Shown: one piece after another, positions 56,791 to 64,000 of the stretch | Layout of the letters: the number at the start of each line of letters is the position of its first letter | How positions within the stretch are numbered: position 1 is the stretch's first letter | Assembly: GCF_004793475.1 (NCBI RefSeq) | Contig: NZ_SRYZ01000003.1 | Location: 124,001-188,000 of the forward strand | From: Bacteroides muris (ex Afrizal et al. 2022) | Lineage (GTDB): Bacteria > Bacteroidota > Bacteroidia > Bacteroidales > Bacteroidaceae | Reading direction: 5' to 3' | DNA length: 64,000 bases | The notes under the pieces: generated by a model | Seen by the model: the letters and a program-made list of their open reading frames with translations, nothing else | Databases searched by the model: none | What the model was told of the DNA's origin: nothing | Position numbers and translations under genes: made by a program

Positions 56791-57540
56791 ATGAAACGAA
56801 ATTTGTTTCTGTCAGTACTTTTTGTACTGATGTTCGCACCTGCCCATGCACAGCAAGTGAACATACTGTCCTATAACGTACATAATTGCATCGGCATGGA
56901 CAAGGAGTACAATTACCAACGCATTGCCAATGTTATCAGTCAAACTTCTCCTGACATAGTTGCCCTGCAGGAGCTTGACAGTATAACGGTGCGCAACAAA
57001 GGAATCCATACTCTTGGAGAGCTAGAAAAACTGACCGGAATGCACGGCACCTATGCAGCAGCCATTCCTTTTCAGGGTGGAAGCTACGGCATCGGAATTC
57101 TCTCCAGAGAGATACCCGTAAAATACGAGATTATTCCAATGCCCGGACGGGAAGAAAAACGCACCTTCATTATTGCAGAATATAAAGATTATGTATTTTG
57201 TGCCACACACCAGTCTCTCACTCCAGAGGACCAGCTCCTTGCCGTGCCATTGATAGAAAAAGCCTTGCAAAACCTCGATAAGCCCATTTTGATGGCAGGC
57301 GACATGAACTCTGCACCAGCAAGCGCTCCTCAGCTGGAATTGGCAAAACATTTTGCCACCCTCAATGACACAACCTCTTGTACTTTCCCGGCAGACCGTC
57401 CCAACCAATGTATAGACTACATCTATGGCTATTCCAAGAATGGGTATCGGTTTGATGTGCAATACCGAAAAGTCATAGAAGATACCATTGCATCCGACCA
57501 TCGTCCGGTTCAAGTCATTGTACAAATCAAAGGGAAATAA
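56791..57540 (+). CDS. EEP-superfamily exported endonuclease/phosphatase
   Basis: This is a 249-residue secreted EEP protein (ATG at 56791; the TTG at 56782 is less likely) with signal RNLFLSVLFVLMFAPAHAQ. Motifs are ILSYNVHNCIGMD, IVALQELDSITV (metal Glu), YGIGILSRE, ATHQSLTPED, LMAGDMNSAPASA, CIDYIYGYS and IASDHRPVQVI. It belongs to the same superfamily as the two PUL enzymes but is not in that cluster. Substrate unknown. Confidence 0.85.
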   Translation: MKRNLFLSVLFVLMFAPAHAQQVNILSYNVHNCIGMDKEYNYQRIANVISQTSPDIVALQELDSITVRNKGIHTLGELEKLTGMHGTYAAAIPFQGGSYGIGILSREIPVKYEIIPMPGREEKRTFIIAEYKDYVFCATHQSLTPEDQLLAVPLIEKALQNLDKPILMAGDMNSAPASAPQLELAKHFATLNDTTSCTFPADRPNQCIDYIYGYSKNGYRFDVQYRKVIEDTIASDHRPVQVIVQIKGK

Positions 57541-57576
57541 GTTAAATTGCTACTATCCCTAAAAAAAACATTGTTT

Positions 57577-57610
57577 TTTGTTTGTATATAAAAGAAAAGC
57601 ATTACTTTTG
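57577..57610 (+). promoter_or_regulatory. pheA: Promoter of aromatic amino acid operon
   Basis: TACTTTTG at 57603-57610 is a good TAnnTTTG -7 box, with TTTG at 57581-57584 (spacer 18) or 57577-57580 (spacer 22) as -33. It is ~32 bases before the leader peptide start. Confidence 0.7.
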
Positions 57611-57641
57611 TCGCGTAATCCAAAAAACAGAGAATACAAGT

Positions 57642-57728
57642 ATGAAGTCATTTACTTATGCATATTACTTCTTTTTTTACTTTTACTTTAGCCAGAAAGT
57701 AGAGCGGGAGTTTGTATGTATCAAGTGA
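57642..57728 (+). CDS. Phe/Tyr leader peptide (attenuator), 28 residues
   Basis: The ATG at 57642 opens a 28-codon frame ending TGA 57726-57728. Seven of its residues are Phe and five Tyr, and 11 of the 13 residues at positions 4-16 are aromatic. It lies between the promoter and an attenuator terminator, ahead of the Phe/Tyr biosynthesis genes. Its translation would report the supply of charged Phe- and Tyr-tRNA. It was too short to stand out as an ordinary gene and has no other expected function. Confidence 0.85.
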   Translation: MKSFTYAYYFFFYFYFSQKVEREFVCIK

Positions 57729-57808
57729 CAGTGATGCTTAAGGACTGAATAGAGAAACAAGTAAATATACAGAATCCCGCTCCATCGTATGGAAGCGGGA
57801 TTTTTTTT
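57702..57808 (+). promoter_or_regulatory. Attenuator: antiterminator and terminator stems
   Basis: The terminator stem is aatcccgct (57773-57781) with agcgggatt (57794-57802), lengthened by cca/tgg pairing around a bulged A, and it runs into TTTTTTTT (57801-57808). The same 5' arm tcccgctc (57775-57782) is perfectly complementary to gagcggga at 57702-57709, inside the leader peptide codons after the aromatic run. A ribosome stalled at Phe/Tyr codons leaves 57702-57709 free to form the antiterminator. A ribosome reaching the stop masks it and the terminator forms. Confidence 0.85.
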
Positions 57809-57834
57809 ATAGCATAACCAAGAAAATAAAAATA

Positions 57835-58683
57835 ATGAAAAAGGTAGCCATTCAAGGAACATTAGGCTCGTATCACGACATCGCCGCACACAAGTACTTC
57901 GAAGGAGAAGAAATAGAGTTAATCTGTTGCGCCAGCTTTGAAGACGTATTCGGCGCCATCAAGAAAGACAGTCAGACCATAGGAATGCTGGCAATAGAAA
58001 ACACCATTGCAGGTAGTCTGCTGCACAACAATGAGCTATTACGCCAAAGTGGCGCACAGATTATCGGCGAGTACAAGCTGCGCATTTCCCATAGTTTTGT
58101 TTGCCTGCCCGATGAAGACTGGGATGATATTACTGAGGTCAACTCCCACCCCATCGCCCTGATGCAATGCCGTGAATTCCTCGGACAGCACCCCGGTATA
58201 AAAGTGGTGGAAGGCGAAGATACTGCCCGCAGTGCCGAAATCATCCGAAAAGAAAACCTGAAAGGTCATGCCGCCATCTGCTCCAAAGCAGCCGCAGAGC
58301 GTTACGGCATGAAGATTCTGCAGGAAGGCATCGAAACAAACAAGCACAACTTCACCCGCTTCCTGGTAGTGGCCGACCCTTGGCAAGTGGATGAGCTGAA
58401 CCGGCACCGTAGCAAGGACGTCAACAAGGCAAGCATGGTATTCACCCTTCCCCATACCGAAGGAAGCCTTTCCCAGGTATTGTCCATTTTGTCCTTCTAC
58501 CGCATCAACCTGACCAAGATACAATCACTGCCCATCATCGGACGGGAATGGGAATACCAGTTTTACGTAGATGTCGTGTTCGACAATGTACTGAGATATA
58601 AACAATCCATTGCGGCCATCACACCGCTGACCAAAGAACTGAAAATATTAGGAGAATATGAAGATGGAAAGTCAAACATCTAA
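57835..58683 (+). CDS. pheA: Prephenate dehydratase
   Basis: This enzyme converts prephenate to phenylpyruvate for phenylalanine synthesis. The 282 residues contain the PDT domain (VAIQGTLGSYHDIAA, LAIENTIAGSLLHN, NSHPIALMQCREFL, and the NKHNFTRFLVVA catalytic TRF) and a C-terminal ACT domain (VFTLPHTEGSLSQVL, NLTKIQSLPI) for Phe feedback. There is no chorismate mutase domain, which is instead fused to DAHP synthase downstream. Its 3' end overlaps the aminotransferase start by 26 bases. Controlled by the leader attenuator upstream. Confidence 0.95.
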   Translation: MKKVAIQGTLGSYHDIAAHKYFEGEEIELICCASFEDVFGAIKKDSQTIGMLAIENTIAGSLLHNNELLRQSGAQIIGEYKLRISHSFVCLPDEDWDDITEVNSHPIALMQCREFLGQHPGIKVVEGEDTARSAEIIRKENLKGHAAICSKAAAERYGMKILQEGIETNKHNFTRFLVVADPWQVDELNRHRSKDVNKASMVFTLPHTEGSLSQVLSILSFYRINLTKIQSLPIIGREWEYQFYVDVVFDNVLRYKQSIAAITPLTKELKILGEYEDGKSNI

Positions 58684-59839
58684 GATAAAGCCGGCTGAAC
58701 GTCTGGCAAGCGTAAGCGAATACTACTTCTCGAAAAAACTGAAAGAAGTGGCACAAATGAATGCGGAAGGCAAGGACGTCATCAGCCTGGGCATCGGAAG
58801 CCCCGACATGCCACCTTCCGAAAAAACAATCCGAACACTTTGCGAAGCCGCCTGCAATCCAGACGGACATGGCTATATGCCCTACGTAGGCATCCCCGAA
58901 CTGCGCCGCGGTTTTGCGGACTGGTACAAAAAATGGTACGGTGTAGCATTGAATCCCAACACAGAGATACAACCGCTCATCGGCTCCAAAGAAGGCATCC
59001 TGCACGTGACACTGGCTTTTGTCAATCCCGGCGAACAAGTATTGGTTCCTAATCCCGGCTATCCTACTTATACTTCATTAAGCAAGATTCTCGGCGCCGA
59101 GGTCGTGAACTATGACCTGAAAGAAGAAAACGGCTGGATGCCCGACTTCGACGAGCTGGAACGGATGGACACGAGTCGTGTAAAACTGATGTGGACCAAC
59201 TATCCCAATATGCCCACAGGGACAAATGCAACACCGGAACTGTACCGGAAGCTGGTGGACTTCGCACGCCGCAAGGATATCGTCATCGTGAACGACAACC
59301 CTTACAGTTTCATCCTGAACGAACATCCCATCAGCATCCTCAGCATTCCGGGTGCCAAGGAGTGCTGCATAGAATTCAATTCCATGAGCAAAAGCCACAA
59401 TATGCCGGGCTGGCGTATCGGCATGCTTGCCTCGAATGCCGACTTCGTACAATGGATACTGAAAGTAAAAAGCAACATCGACAGCGGTATGTTCCGTGCC
59501 ATGCAACTGGCAGCCGCCACCGCTCTGGAAGCAGAGCAGGACTGGTATGACGGCAACAACGCGAACTACCGTAACCGCCGCCGGATGGCAGGAGAAATCA
59601 TGCATGCCTTGGGTTGTACCTACGACGAAAAGCAGGTAGGAATGTTTCTCTGGGGCAAGATTCCCGACAGTTGTACAGACGTAGAAGAACTGACCGAACG
59701 CGTGCTGCATAAAGCCAGGGTATTCATCACTCCCGGGTTTATCTTCGGAAGCAACGGGAAACGGCATATCCGCATCTCACTCTGCTGTAAGGACAATAAA
59801 CTGGCAGAAGCATTGGAACGCATCAAGAGTATGAAATAA
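58658..59839 (+). CDS. Class I/II aminotransferase (aromatic/aspartate type)
   Basis: This is a 393-residue PLP enzyme. It shows ISLGIGSPDMPPSEKTI, GYMPYVGIPELRRGFADWY, PLIGSKEGILHVTLAF, PNPGYPTYTSLSKI, TNYPNMPTGTNA and VNDNPYSFI. The PLP lysine lies in EFNSMSKSHNMPGWRIGM. In this operon it likely transaminates phenylpyruvate and 4-hydroxyphenylpyruvate, or makes arogenate (inference; the family also includes LL-DAP and alanine transaminases). The start overlaps pheA; an in-frame ATG at 58664 is an alternative. Confidence 0.88.
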   Translation: MKMESQTSKIKPAERLASVSEYYFSKKLKEVAQMNAEGKDVISLGIGSPDMPPSEKTIRTLCEAACNPDGHGYMPYVGIPELRRGFADWYKKWYGVALNPNTEIQPLIGSKEGILHVTLAFVNPGEQVLVPNPGYPTYTSLSKILGAEVVNYDLKEENGWMPDFDELERMDTSRVKLMWTNYPNMPTGTNATPELYRKLVDFARRKDIVIVNDNPYSFILNEHPISILSIPGAKECCIEFNSMSKSHNMPGWRIGMLASNADFVQWILKVKSNIDSGMFRAMQLAAATALEAEQDWYDGNNANYRNRRRMAGEIMHALGCTYDEKQVGMFLWGKIPDSCTDVEELTERVLHKARVFITPGFIFGSNGKRHIRISLCCKDNKLAEALERIKSMK

Positions 59840-60054
59840 ATGCTTACAAGCAGGAGATAGACAACCTAAATCCGGAATCCCCGTTTACAAAAACTCCACC
59901 GGAGATTTAGTAAAACGAGAGGAATGATTTAGTAAAATTCTCTCCGACGTTTTGGTAAATCTTGGGAACCGCGTTCAGAAAGGTCTCCCGAGAGGGAAAG
60001 AATTATAAGAGAAAAAGAGTATAAATAAAGAATATTATTAAACAAATAAAGAAT

Positions 60055-61122
60055 ATGGAACTCGAACTAGAACCTATCACATTGCCCGGTGTTGAGAACA
60101 AACGCCCTATGGTAATAGCCGGCCCCTGCAGTGCCGAAACCGAAGAACAAGTAATGAGCACAGCCAAACAATTGGCAGACAAAGGCCTCAAGTTATTCCG
60201 TGCCGGTATCTGGAAACCGCGTACCAAACCGGGCGGCTTCGAAGGAGTAGGCGTAGACGGCCTTGCATGGCTGAAGGAGGTAAAGAAAGAAACCGGCATG
60301 TATGTTTCTACAGAAGTTGCTACCGCCAAGCATGTATACGAATGCCTGAAGGCTGGAATTGACCTTCTTTGGATAGGCGCACGTACCACCGCCAATCCTT
60401 TCGCCGTACAGGAAATTGCCGACGCACTGAAAGGCGTAGATATCCCGGTACTGGTGAAGAATCCGGTAAATCCTGACCTGGAGCTATGGATTGGAGCTTT
60501 GGAACGTATCAACAATGCAGGCTTGAAGCGTCTGGGTGCCATCCACCGCGGGTTTAGCAGCTATGACAAAAAGCTCTACCGTAACTTGCCCCAATGGCAT
60601 ATTCCCATTGAGCTGCGCCGACGCATCCCCAACCTGCCCATTATCTGCGACCCCAGCCACATAGGTGGAAAGCGCGAACTCGTTGCCCCGCTCTGCCAGC
60701 AAGCTATGGATTTGGGCTTCAACGGACTGATTATCGAGAGCCACTGCAACCCGGACTGTGCCTGGAGCGATGCAGCCCAGCAAGTCACCCCGGATGTGCT
60801 CGATTATATCCTCAACCTGCTCGTCATCCGCAAGGAAACGCAAAGCACCGAAAATCTCAGTGAATTACGCAAGCAGATTGACGAATGCGACAACAATCTT
60901 ATTCAGGAGCTGGCCAAGCGAATGCGTGTGGCACGAGAAATCGGCACTTACAAGAAAGAGCACGACATAACCATCCTGCAAACCGGACGCTACAACGAGA
61001 TTCTCGAGAAACGCGGCTCGCAAGGCGCATTGTGCGGCATGGATGCCGAATTCATCAAAAAGGTATTTGAGGCGATACACGAAGAGAGCGTGAGGCAACA
61101 AATGGAAATTATAAACAAGTAA
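60055..61122 (+). CDS. Bifunctional DAHP synthase / chorismate mutase
   Basis: This is a 355-residue fusion. Residues ~1-260 form a type I DAHP synthase (AroA-beta/KDOPS-like: VIAGPCSAETEEQVM, FRAGIWKPRTKPGGFEG, DLLWIGARTTANPFAVQE, IICDPSHIGGKRE, IESHCNPDCAWSDA). Residues ~270-355 form an AroQ chorismate mutase helix bundle (LSELRKQIDECDNNLIQELA, RMRVAREIGTYK). It catalyses the first shikimate step and the branch to prephenate. The fusion is common in Bacteroidetes. It is separated from the aminotransferase by 215 bases with no gene. Confidence 0.95.
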   Translation: MELELEPITLPGVENKRPMVIAGPCSAETEEQVMSTAKQLADKGLKLFRAGIWKPRTKPGGFEGVGVDGLAWLKEVKKETGMYVSTEVATAKHVYECLKAGIDLLWIGARTTANPFAVQEIADALKGVDIPVLVKNPVNPDLELWIGALERINNAGLKRLGAIHRGFSSYDKKLYRNLPQWHIPIELRRRIPNLPIICDPSHIGGKRELVAPLCQQAMDLGFNGLIIESHCNPDCAWSDAAQQVTPDVLDYILNLLVIRKETQSTENLSELRKQIDECDNNLIQELAKRMRVAREIGTYKKEHDITILQTGRYNEILEKRGSQGALCGMDAEFIKKVFEAIHEESVRQQMEIINK

Positions 61123-61157
61123 TTATTCAATGCACCAATATCAGCACATTAAACATC

Positions 61158-61931
61158 ATGAGAATATTAATACTTGGAGCCGGGAAAATGGGCTCTTTCT
61201 TTACAGACATATTGAGTTTCCAGCACGAGACGGCCGTGTTCGACGTCAACCCGCACCAACTGCGCTTTGTCTATAACACCTACCGCTTCACCACGCTGGA
61301 AGAAATCAAAGAATTCGAGCCGGAGCTAGTCATAAATGCCGCTACGGTGAAATACACACTGGACGCTTTCCGTCAAGTGTTGCCGGTACTGCCCAAAGAC
61401 TGTATCATCAGCGACATCGCCTCGGTAAAGACCGGGCTGAAGAAGTTCTACGATGAAAGCGGTTTTCGCTACGTGTCGACACATCCTATGTTCGGCCCCA
61501 CTTTCGCCAGCCTCAGCAACCTGAATACAGAGAATGCAATCATCATCAGCGAAGGCGACCACTTGGGCAAAATCTTCTTCAAAGACCTCTACCAGACCAT
61601 GAAGCTGAATATCTTTGAATATACATTCGACGAACATGATGAAACCGTAGCCTATTCCTTATCCATTCCTTTTGTTTCCACCTTTGTGTTTTCGGCAGTC
61701 ATGAAGCACCAGGAAGCTCCGGGCACTACATTCAAAAAGCACATGGCCATCGCCAAAGGTCTGCTGAGCGAAGATGATTACCTGCTCCAAGAAATTCTTT
61801 TCAATCCGCGCACCCCCTCACAAGTGGAGAACATCCGTCTGGAACTGAAGAACCTGCTGGAAATCATCAGCAATAAGGATGCGGAAGGAATGAAGAAATA
61901 CCTGACCAAAATCCGGGAAAAAATCAGATAA
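61158..61931 (+). CDS. tyrA: Prephenate dehydrogenase
   Basis: This 257-residue enzyme oxidatively decarboxylates prephenate to 4-hydroxyphenylpyruvate for tyrosine. The Rossmann dinucleotide loop is RILILGAGKMGSFFTDIL, followed by ISDIASVKTGLKKFY, YVSTHPMFGPTFAS and the C-terminal helical dimerization domain. There is no ACT domain. It is the last gene of the aromatic operon, 35 bases after the DAHP synthase-chorismate mutase, followed by a stem-loop. Confidence 0.92.
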   Translation: MRILILGAGKMGSFFTDILSFQHETAVFDVNPHQLRFVYNTYRFTTLEEIKEFEPELVINAATVKYTLDAFRQVLPVLPKDCIISDIASVKTGLKKFYDESGFRYVSTHPMFGPTFASLSNLNTENAIIISEGDHLGKIFFKDLYQTMKLNIFEYTFDEHDETVAYSLSIPFVSTFVFSAVMKHQEAPGTTFKKHMAIAKGLLSEDDYLLQEILFNPRTPSQVENIRLELKNLLEIISNKDAEGMKKYLTKIREKIR

Positions 61932-61938
61932 CCAAGCG

Positions 61939-61972
61939 CAAGTGTGTGCTCCGATGCCAAAGCACACACTTG
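61939..61972 (+). terminator. Stem-loop after aromatic operon
   Basis: The arms caagtgtgtgct (61939-61950) and agcacacacttg (61961-61972) form a perfect 12-bp stem with a 10-base loop. No T-run follows, so it may be a factor-assisted terminator or 3'-end protector. Confidence 0.6.
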
Positions 61973-62058
61973 TATCTCAACTAAAAACCACATCTTTGCC
62001 TCCTGAAAGCTGCATCAAAACAGCAGCAATATTTTATCCACTTTAATTTTTTTAATTC

Positions 62059-63021
62059 ATGGCATCTATCAAGAACAAATCAAAGCTTGCCGCCACGCAA
62101 AGCAAGCAGGCAAAGAACAATGCTTCGCCCAAAGCAACCTTACAACTATTCATGCAAGAAAACATCGACCGCATGCACCGACTAGGCAAAGTGCGCACCG
62201 GCGAGACCTACACGTGTACGCTCAACAGCTTCATGCGCTTCCGTCAGGGAAAGGATGTACTTTGGAAAGATTTCGACGCAGACTTGACGGCTTCCTATGA
62301 GGCCTATCTCAAATCGACCGGAGTGAGCATGAACACCATCTCCTTCTACAACCGAATACTGCGGGCCGTGTACAACCGGGCGGTAGAGAAAGGCTTTACG
62401 AAACAAGTATTCCCTTTCAAGAATGTCTATACGGGAGTGGAGAAAACCATACGGCGAGGACTGCCCATAAAAACCATTCGCAACATCCGAAACCTGGACT
62501 TGTCACACTGCCCCTCATTGGACTATGCACGCGACATGTTTTTATTCAGCTTCTACACCCGAGGCATGTCATTTGTGGATATGGCTTACCTGAAAAAAAA
62601 TGACCTGAAAAACGGAATCCTCACCTATCGACGTAAGAAAACCGGACAACGTCTTTGCATACGATGGGAACGAGATATGCAAGATATACTCGAAAAATAC
62701 CACATATCCCAAGAATCACCTTATCTGCTCCCCATCATTCATAAGATAGGAAAAGAAGAAAGAAAACAGTACAATAATGCGCTACACCTCGTCAACAAAA
62801 AATTAAAATTTATCGGCAGCATATTGCAACTTTCCATACCGCTCACCATGTACGTTGCGCGCCATTCTTGGGCCACTGTGGCCAAAAGCAAAAACATTCC
62901 GCTTTCTGTCATTAGCGAAGGAATGGGACACGACTCTGAAAATACAACGCTGATATATCTGGCTTCACTTAATACAGAAATTATAGACAAAGCCAATAAG
63001 CTCATTTTAGACCTACTTTAA
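62059..63021 (+). CDS. Tyrosine site-specific recombinase (DNA invertase)
   Basis: This is a 320-residue tyrosine recombinase of the Bacteroides integrase type. The SAM-like N-terminal domain is ~28-125. The catalytic domain shows SFYTRGMSFVDMAYLKKNDL (Arg I), YRRKKTGQ (Lys), YVARHSWATVAKSKN (Arg II box, with Tyr in place of the usual first His of HxxR, as is common in this group), SEGMGHDSENTTLIYLASL (His and nucleophile Tyr). It ends 17 bases before the first of three 19-bp inverted sites around a promoter, so it most likely inverts that segment. A weak promoter (-7 CATCTTTG at 61991-61998) precedes it. Confidence 0.9.
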   Translation: MASIKNKSKLAATQSKQAKNNASPKATLQLFMQENIDRMHRLGKVRTGETYTCTLNSFMRFRQGKDVLWKDFDADLTASYEAYLKSTGVSMNTISFYNRILRAVYNRAVEKGFTKQVFPFKNVYTGVEKTIRRGLPIKTIRNIRNLDLSHCPSLDYARDMFLFSFYTRGMSFVDMAYLKKNDLKNGILTYRRKKTGQRLCIRWERDMQDILEKYHISQESPYLLPIIHKIGKEERKQYNNALHLVNKKLKFIGSILQLSIPLTMYVARHSWATVAKSKNIPLSVISEGMGHDSENTTLIYLASLNTEIIDKANKLILDLL

Positions 63022-63038
63022 ACATACAGAGGCAAATA

Positions 63039-63057
63039 CATCTCTTCCCAAGAGATG
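63039..63057 (+). repeat. Recombination site 1 (CCC core)
   Basis: catctcttcccaagagatg is an 8-bp palindrome around an asymmetric CCC core. It is the exact reverse complement of site 3 and differs at one base from the reverse complement of site 2. It lies 17 bases after the recombinase stop. Confidence 0.85.
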
Positions 63058-63178
63058 TATAGTATAATAATCAATGACAACATGCTGCAAGGGCATAAGT
63101 ACAAAGCCGCATTCCAATATACGTTTCGATATACAATTTCACAAATTCATGAATTCCAGATAAAAAAACAAAGAAACA

Positions 63179-63210
63179 TTTGGATATTATCACTGTTTAT
63201 CATACTTTTG
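63179..63210 (+). promoter_or_regulatory. Promoter inside invertible segment, facing right
   Basis: TTTG (63179-63182), a 20-base spacer and TACTTTTG (63203-63210) form a textbook Bacteroides promoter. In this orientation it points at the DUF3575 gene (ON). Inversion would send it antisense into the recombinase. Confidence 0.85.
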
Positions 63211-63221
63211 CAACCCAAATC

Positions 63222-63240
63222 CGTCTCTTGGGAAGAGATG
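63222..63240 (+). repeat. Recombination site 2 (GGG core)
   Basis: cgtctcttgggaagagatg has one mismatch in the left arm and is in inverted orientation to site 1. Recombination with site 1 would invert 63058-63221, the segment holding the promoter. Confidence 0.85.
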
Positions 63241-63269
63241 AAGTTTTGATTTTAACATCAGCTTGGTTC

Positions 63270-63288
63270 CATCTCTTGGGAAGAGATG
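63270..63288 (+). repeat. Recombination site 3 (GGG core)
   Basis: catctcttgggaagagatg is inverted to site 1 and direct to site 2, with starts 48 bases apart. Recombination with site 1 inverts 63058-63269. Recombination with site 2 would delete 48 bases. Confidence 0.85.
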
Positions 63289-63563
63289 AATCCTGAAACT
63301 ACAGTCCGCAAGCGCAGACTGTAAAGAATATAGAAACTAAAAAGCACTATTACACATTGTAATTGTACAACAAAAAACAATGAATAGTAATTCTGGCAGT
63401 ATCTATGTTTTTGCTGAATACTCTTCATTGCAACCACCAGCGACATATAGGCTGGGCATACGGAATTTTGTTTGATTCCTTTTAGGAATTTATTGGTAAT
63501 TTGATAATTTTTCTCTATAAGTAGAAGAGATTAAGATATTAATGACACTAACAAATCTTAAAT

Positions 63564-64000
63564 AATGGGAAAGATGACTTTAAAACTTTATGTGGTTTTG
63601 TTTTTAGGTCTTTTCAGCATGGGAGCCAAATGTCAGGAAGTGGCTCTGAAAAGTAATCTGCTATACGACGCCTTCGCTACACTGAACGCAGGCGTGGAAA
63701 CGGGATTGGCAGACAGATGGACGCTCGACGTATCTGCCAACTACAACGGATGGACACTCTCGCACGACCGGAAGTGGAAACATTGGCTTCTGCAACCTGA
63801 AGCACGCTATTGGTTTTGCGACCGATGGGCAGGACACTTCGTTGGAGCACACCTGCTCGGAGGTCAATACAACGTTGGCGGGCTGAAAAACGACTTCTCT
63901 TTTCTGGGAAGCGACTTCTCCAAACTCTCTGACCGGCGTTACCAGGGATGGTTCCTGGGCGTGGGTGCGGCATACGGGTATTCCTGGATTCTGGACAAGC
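63564..64000 (+). CDS. DUF3575-type outer-membrane protein, 3' partial
   Basis: The frame opens at ATG 63564 and runs off the window (145 codons seen). A signal peptide (LKLYVVLFLGLFSMGAKC) is followed by VALKSNLLYDAFATLNAGVE, LDVSANYNGW, QPEARYWFCDRWAGHFVGAHLLGGQYN and GWFLGVGAAYGYSW. These alternate like beta-barrel strands and match the DUF3575 family of Bacteroidetes. Such genes often head fimbrillin/Mfa-type pilus operons, which may continue outside the window (inference). Its expression appears to depend on the invertible promoter upstream. Confidence 0.8.

Larger units (their letters stand above)
63022..63563 (+). promoter_or_regulatory. Invertible promoter region and leader
   Basis: This is a 542-base gene-free stretch. 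It holds the three 19-bp sites, the promoter between sites 1 and 2, and a ~275-base leader to the next ATG. The leader includes a hairpin (acagtc/gactgt at 63301-63322). No start-supported frame was seen. Confidence 0.75.

Noticed and set aside
57661..57725. The Phe/Tyr-rich frame as a membrane microprotein
   Set aside because: The aromatic run could look like a membrane segment, but the position before a complementary antiterminator/terminator and the Phe/Tyr genes fits a leader peptide far better.

Overview
The window looks like chromosomal DNA of a gut Bacteroides (species not resolved). The evidence is two SusC/SusD pairs, many exported glycosidases with lipoprotein or Sec signals, promoter candidates of the Bacteroides type (-7 box TAnnTTTG), weak A-rich ribosome binding sites, and a DNA-inversion locus beside a Bacteroides-type tyrosine recombinase. 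No rRNA, tRNA, CRISPR array or insertion sequence was seen.

Region 1 (1-18840) is a sialic-acid/host-glycan locus. It holds a two-domain sialate O-acetylesterase (5' end outside the window), a broken inverted SusC fragment, a SusC/SusD pair, a GH20 hexosaminidase and a double-SGNH esterase. Next come a leftward operon nanA - epimerase - MFS transporter - YhcH, a divergent ROK regulator and a third esterase. The outer-membrane pair and exported enzymes would release and import (acetylated) sialylated sugars. The cytoplasmic operon would convert Neu5Ac to ManNAc and then GlcNAc. The SusC promoter region lies between 16-bp inverted repeats and ~300-bp inverted homologous arms, so it may be phase variable.

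Region 2 (18927-28486) is mostly housekeeping, on the minus strand: TsaC/Sua5, ClC, fmt, rpe, ComEC and a DHH phosphoesterase, then a BrkB-family protein, with a thioesterase on the plus strand. Two intergenic gaps carry unusual short repeats.

Region 3 (28554-50225) is a second polysaccharide-utilization locus. A XylR-like AraC regulator faces a long leftward cluster: SusC, SusD, EEP phosphodiesterase, an unknown lipoprotein, GH92, a second EEP, alkaline phosphatase, a GH63-like enzyme, GH125, GH20 and a metallophosphoesterase. Upstream are a ROK sugar kinase and a PI-PLC whose promoters share a 31-bp operator-like element at identical spacing. Alpha-mannosidases combined with many phospho(di)esterases suggest a phosphorylated mannose glycan, possibly GPI anchors, as substrate. 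This is inference.

Region 4 (50840-61931) holds YaaA, RecJ, a RecQ helicase, a TPR protein, an EEP protein and an aromatic amino acid operon (pheA, aminotransferase, DAHP synthase-chorismate mutase, prephenate dehydrogenase). That operon is preceded by a 28-codon Phe/Tyr-rich leader peptide with mutually exclusive antiterminator and terminator stems, a ribosome-mediated attenuator.

Region 5 (62059-64000) holds a tyrosine recombinase, an invertible promoter bounded by three copies of a 19-bp palindromic site, and the start of a DUF3575-type outer-membrane protein gene.
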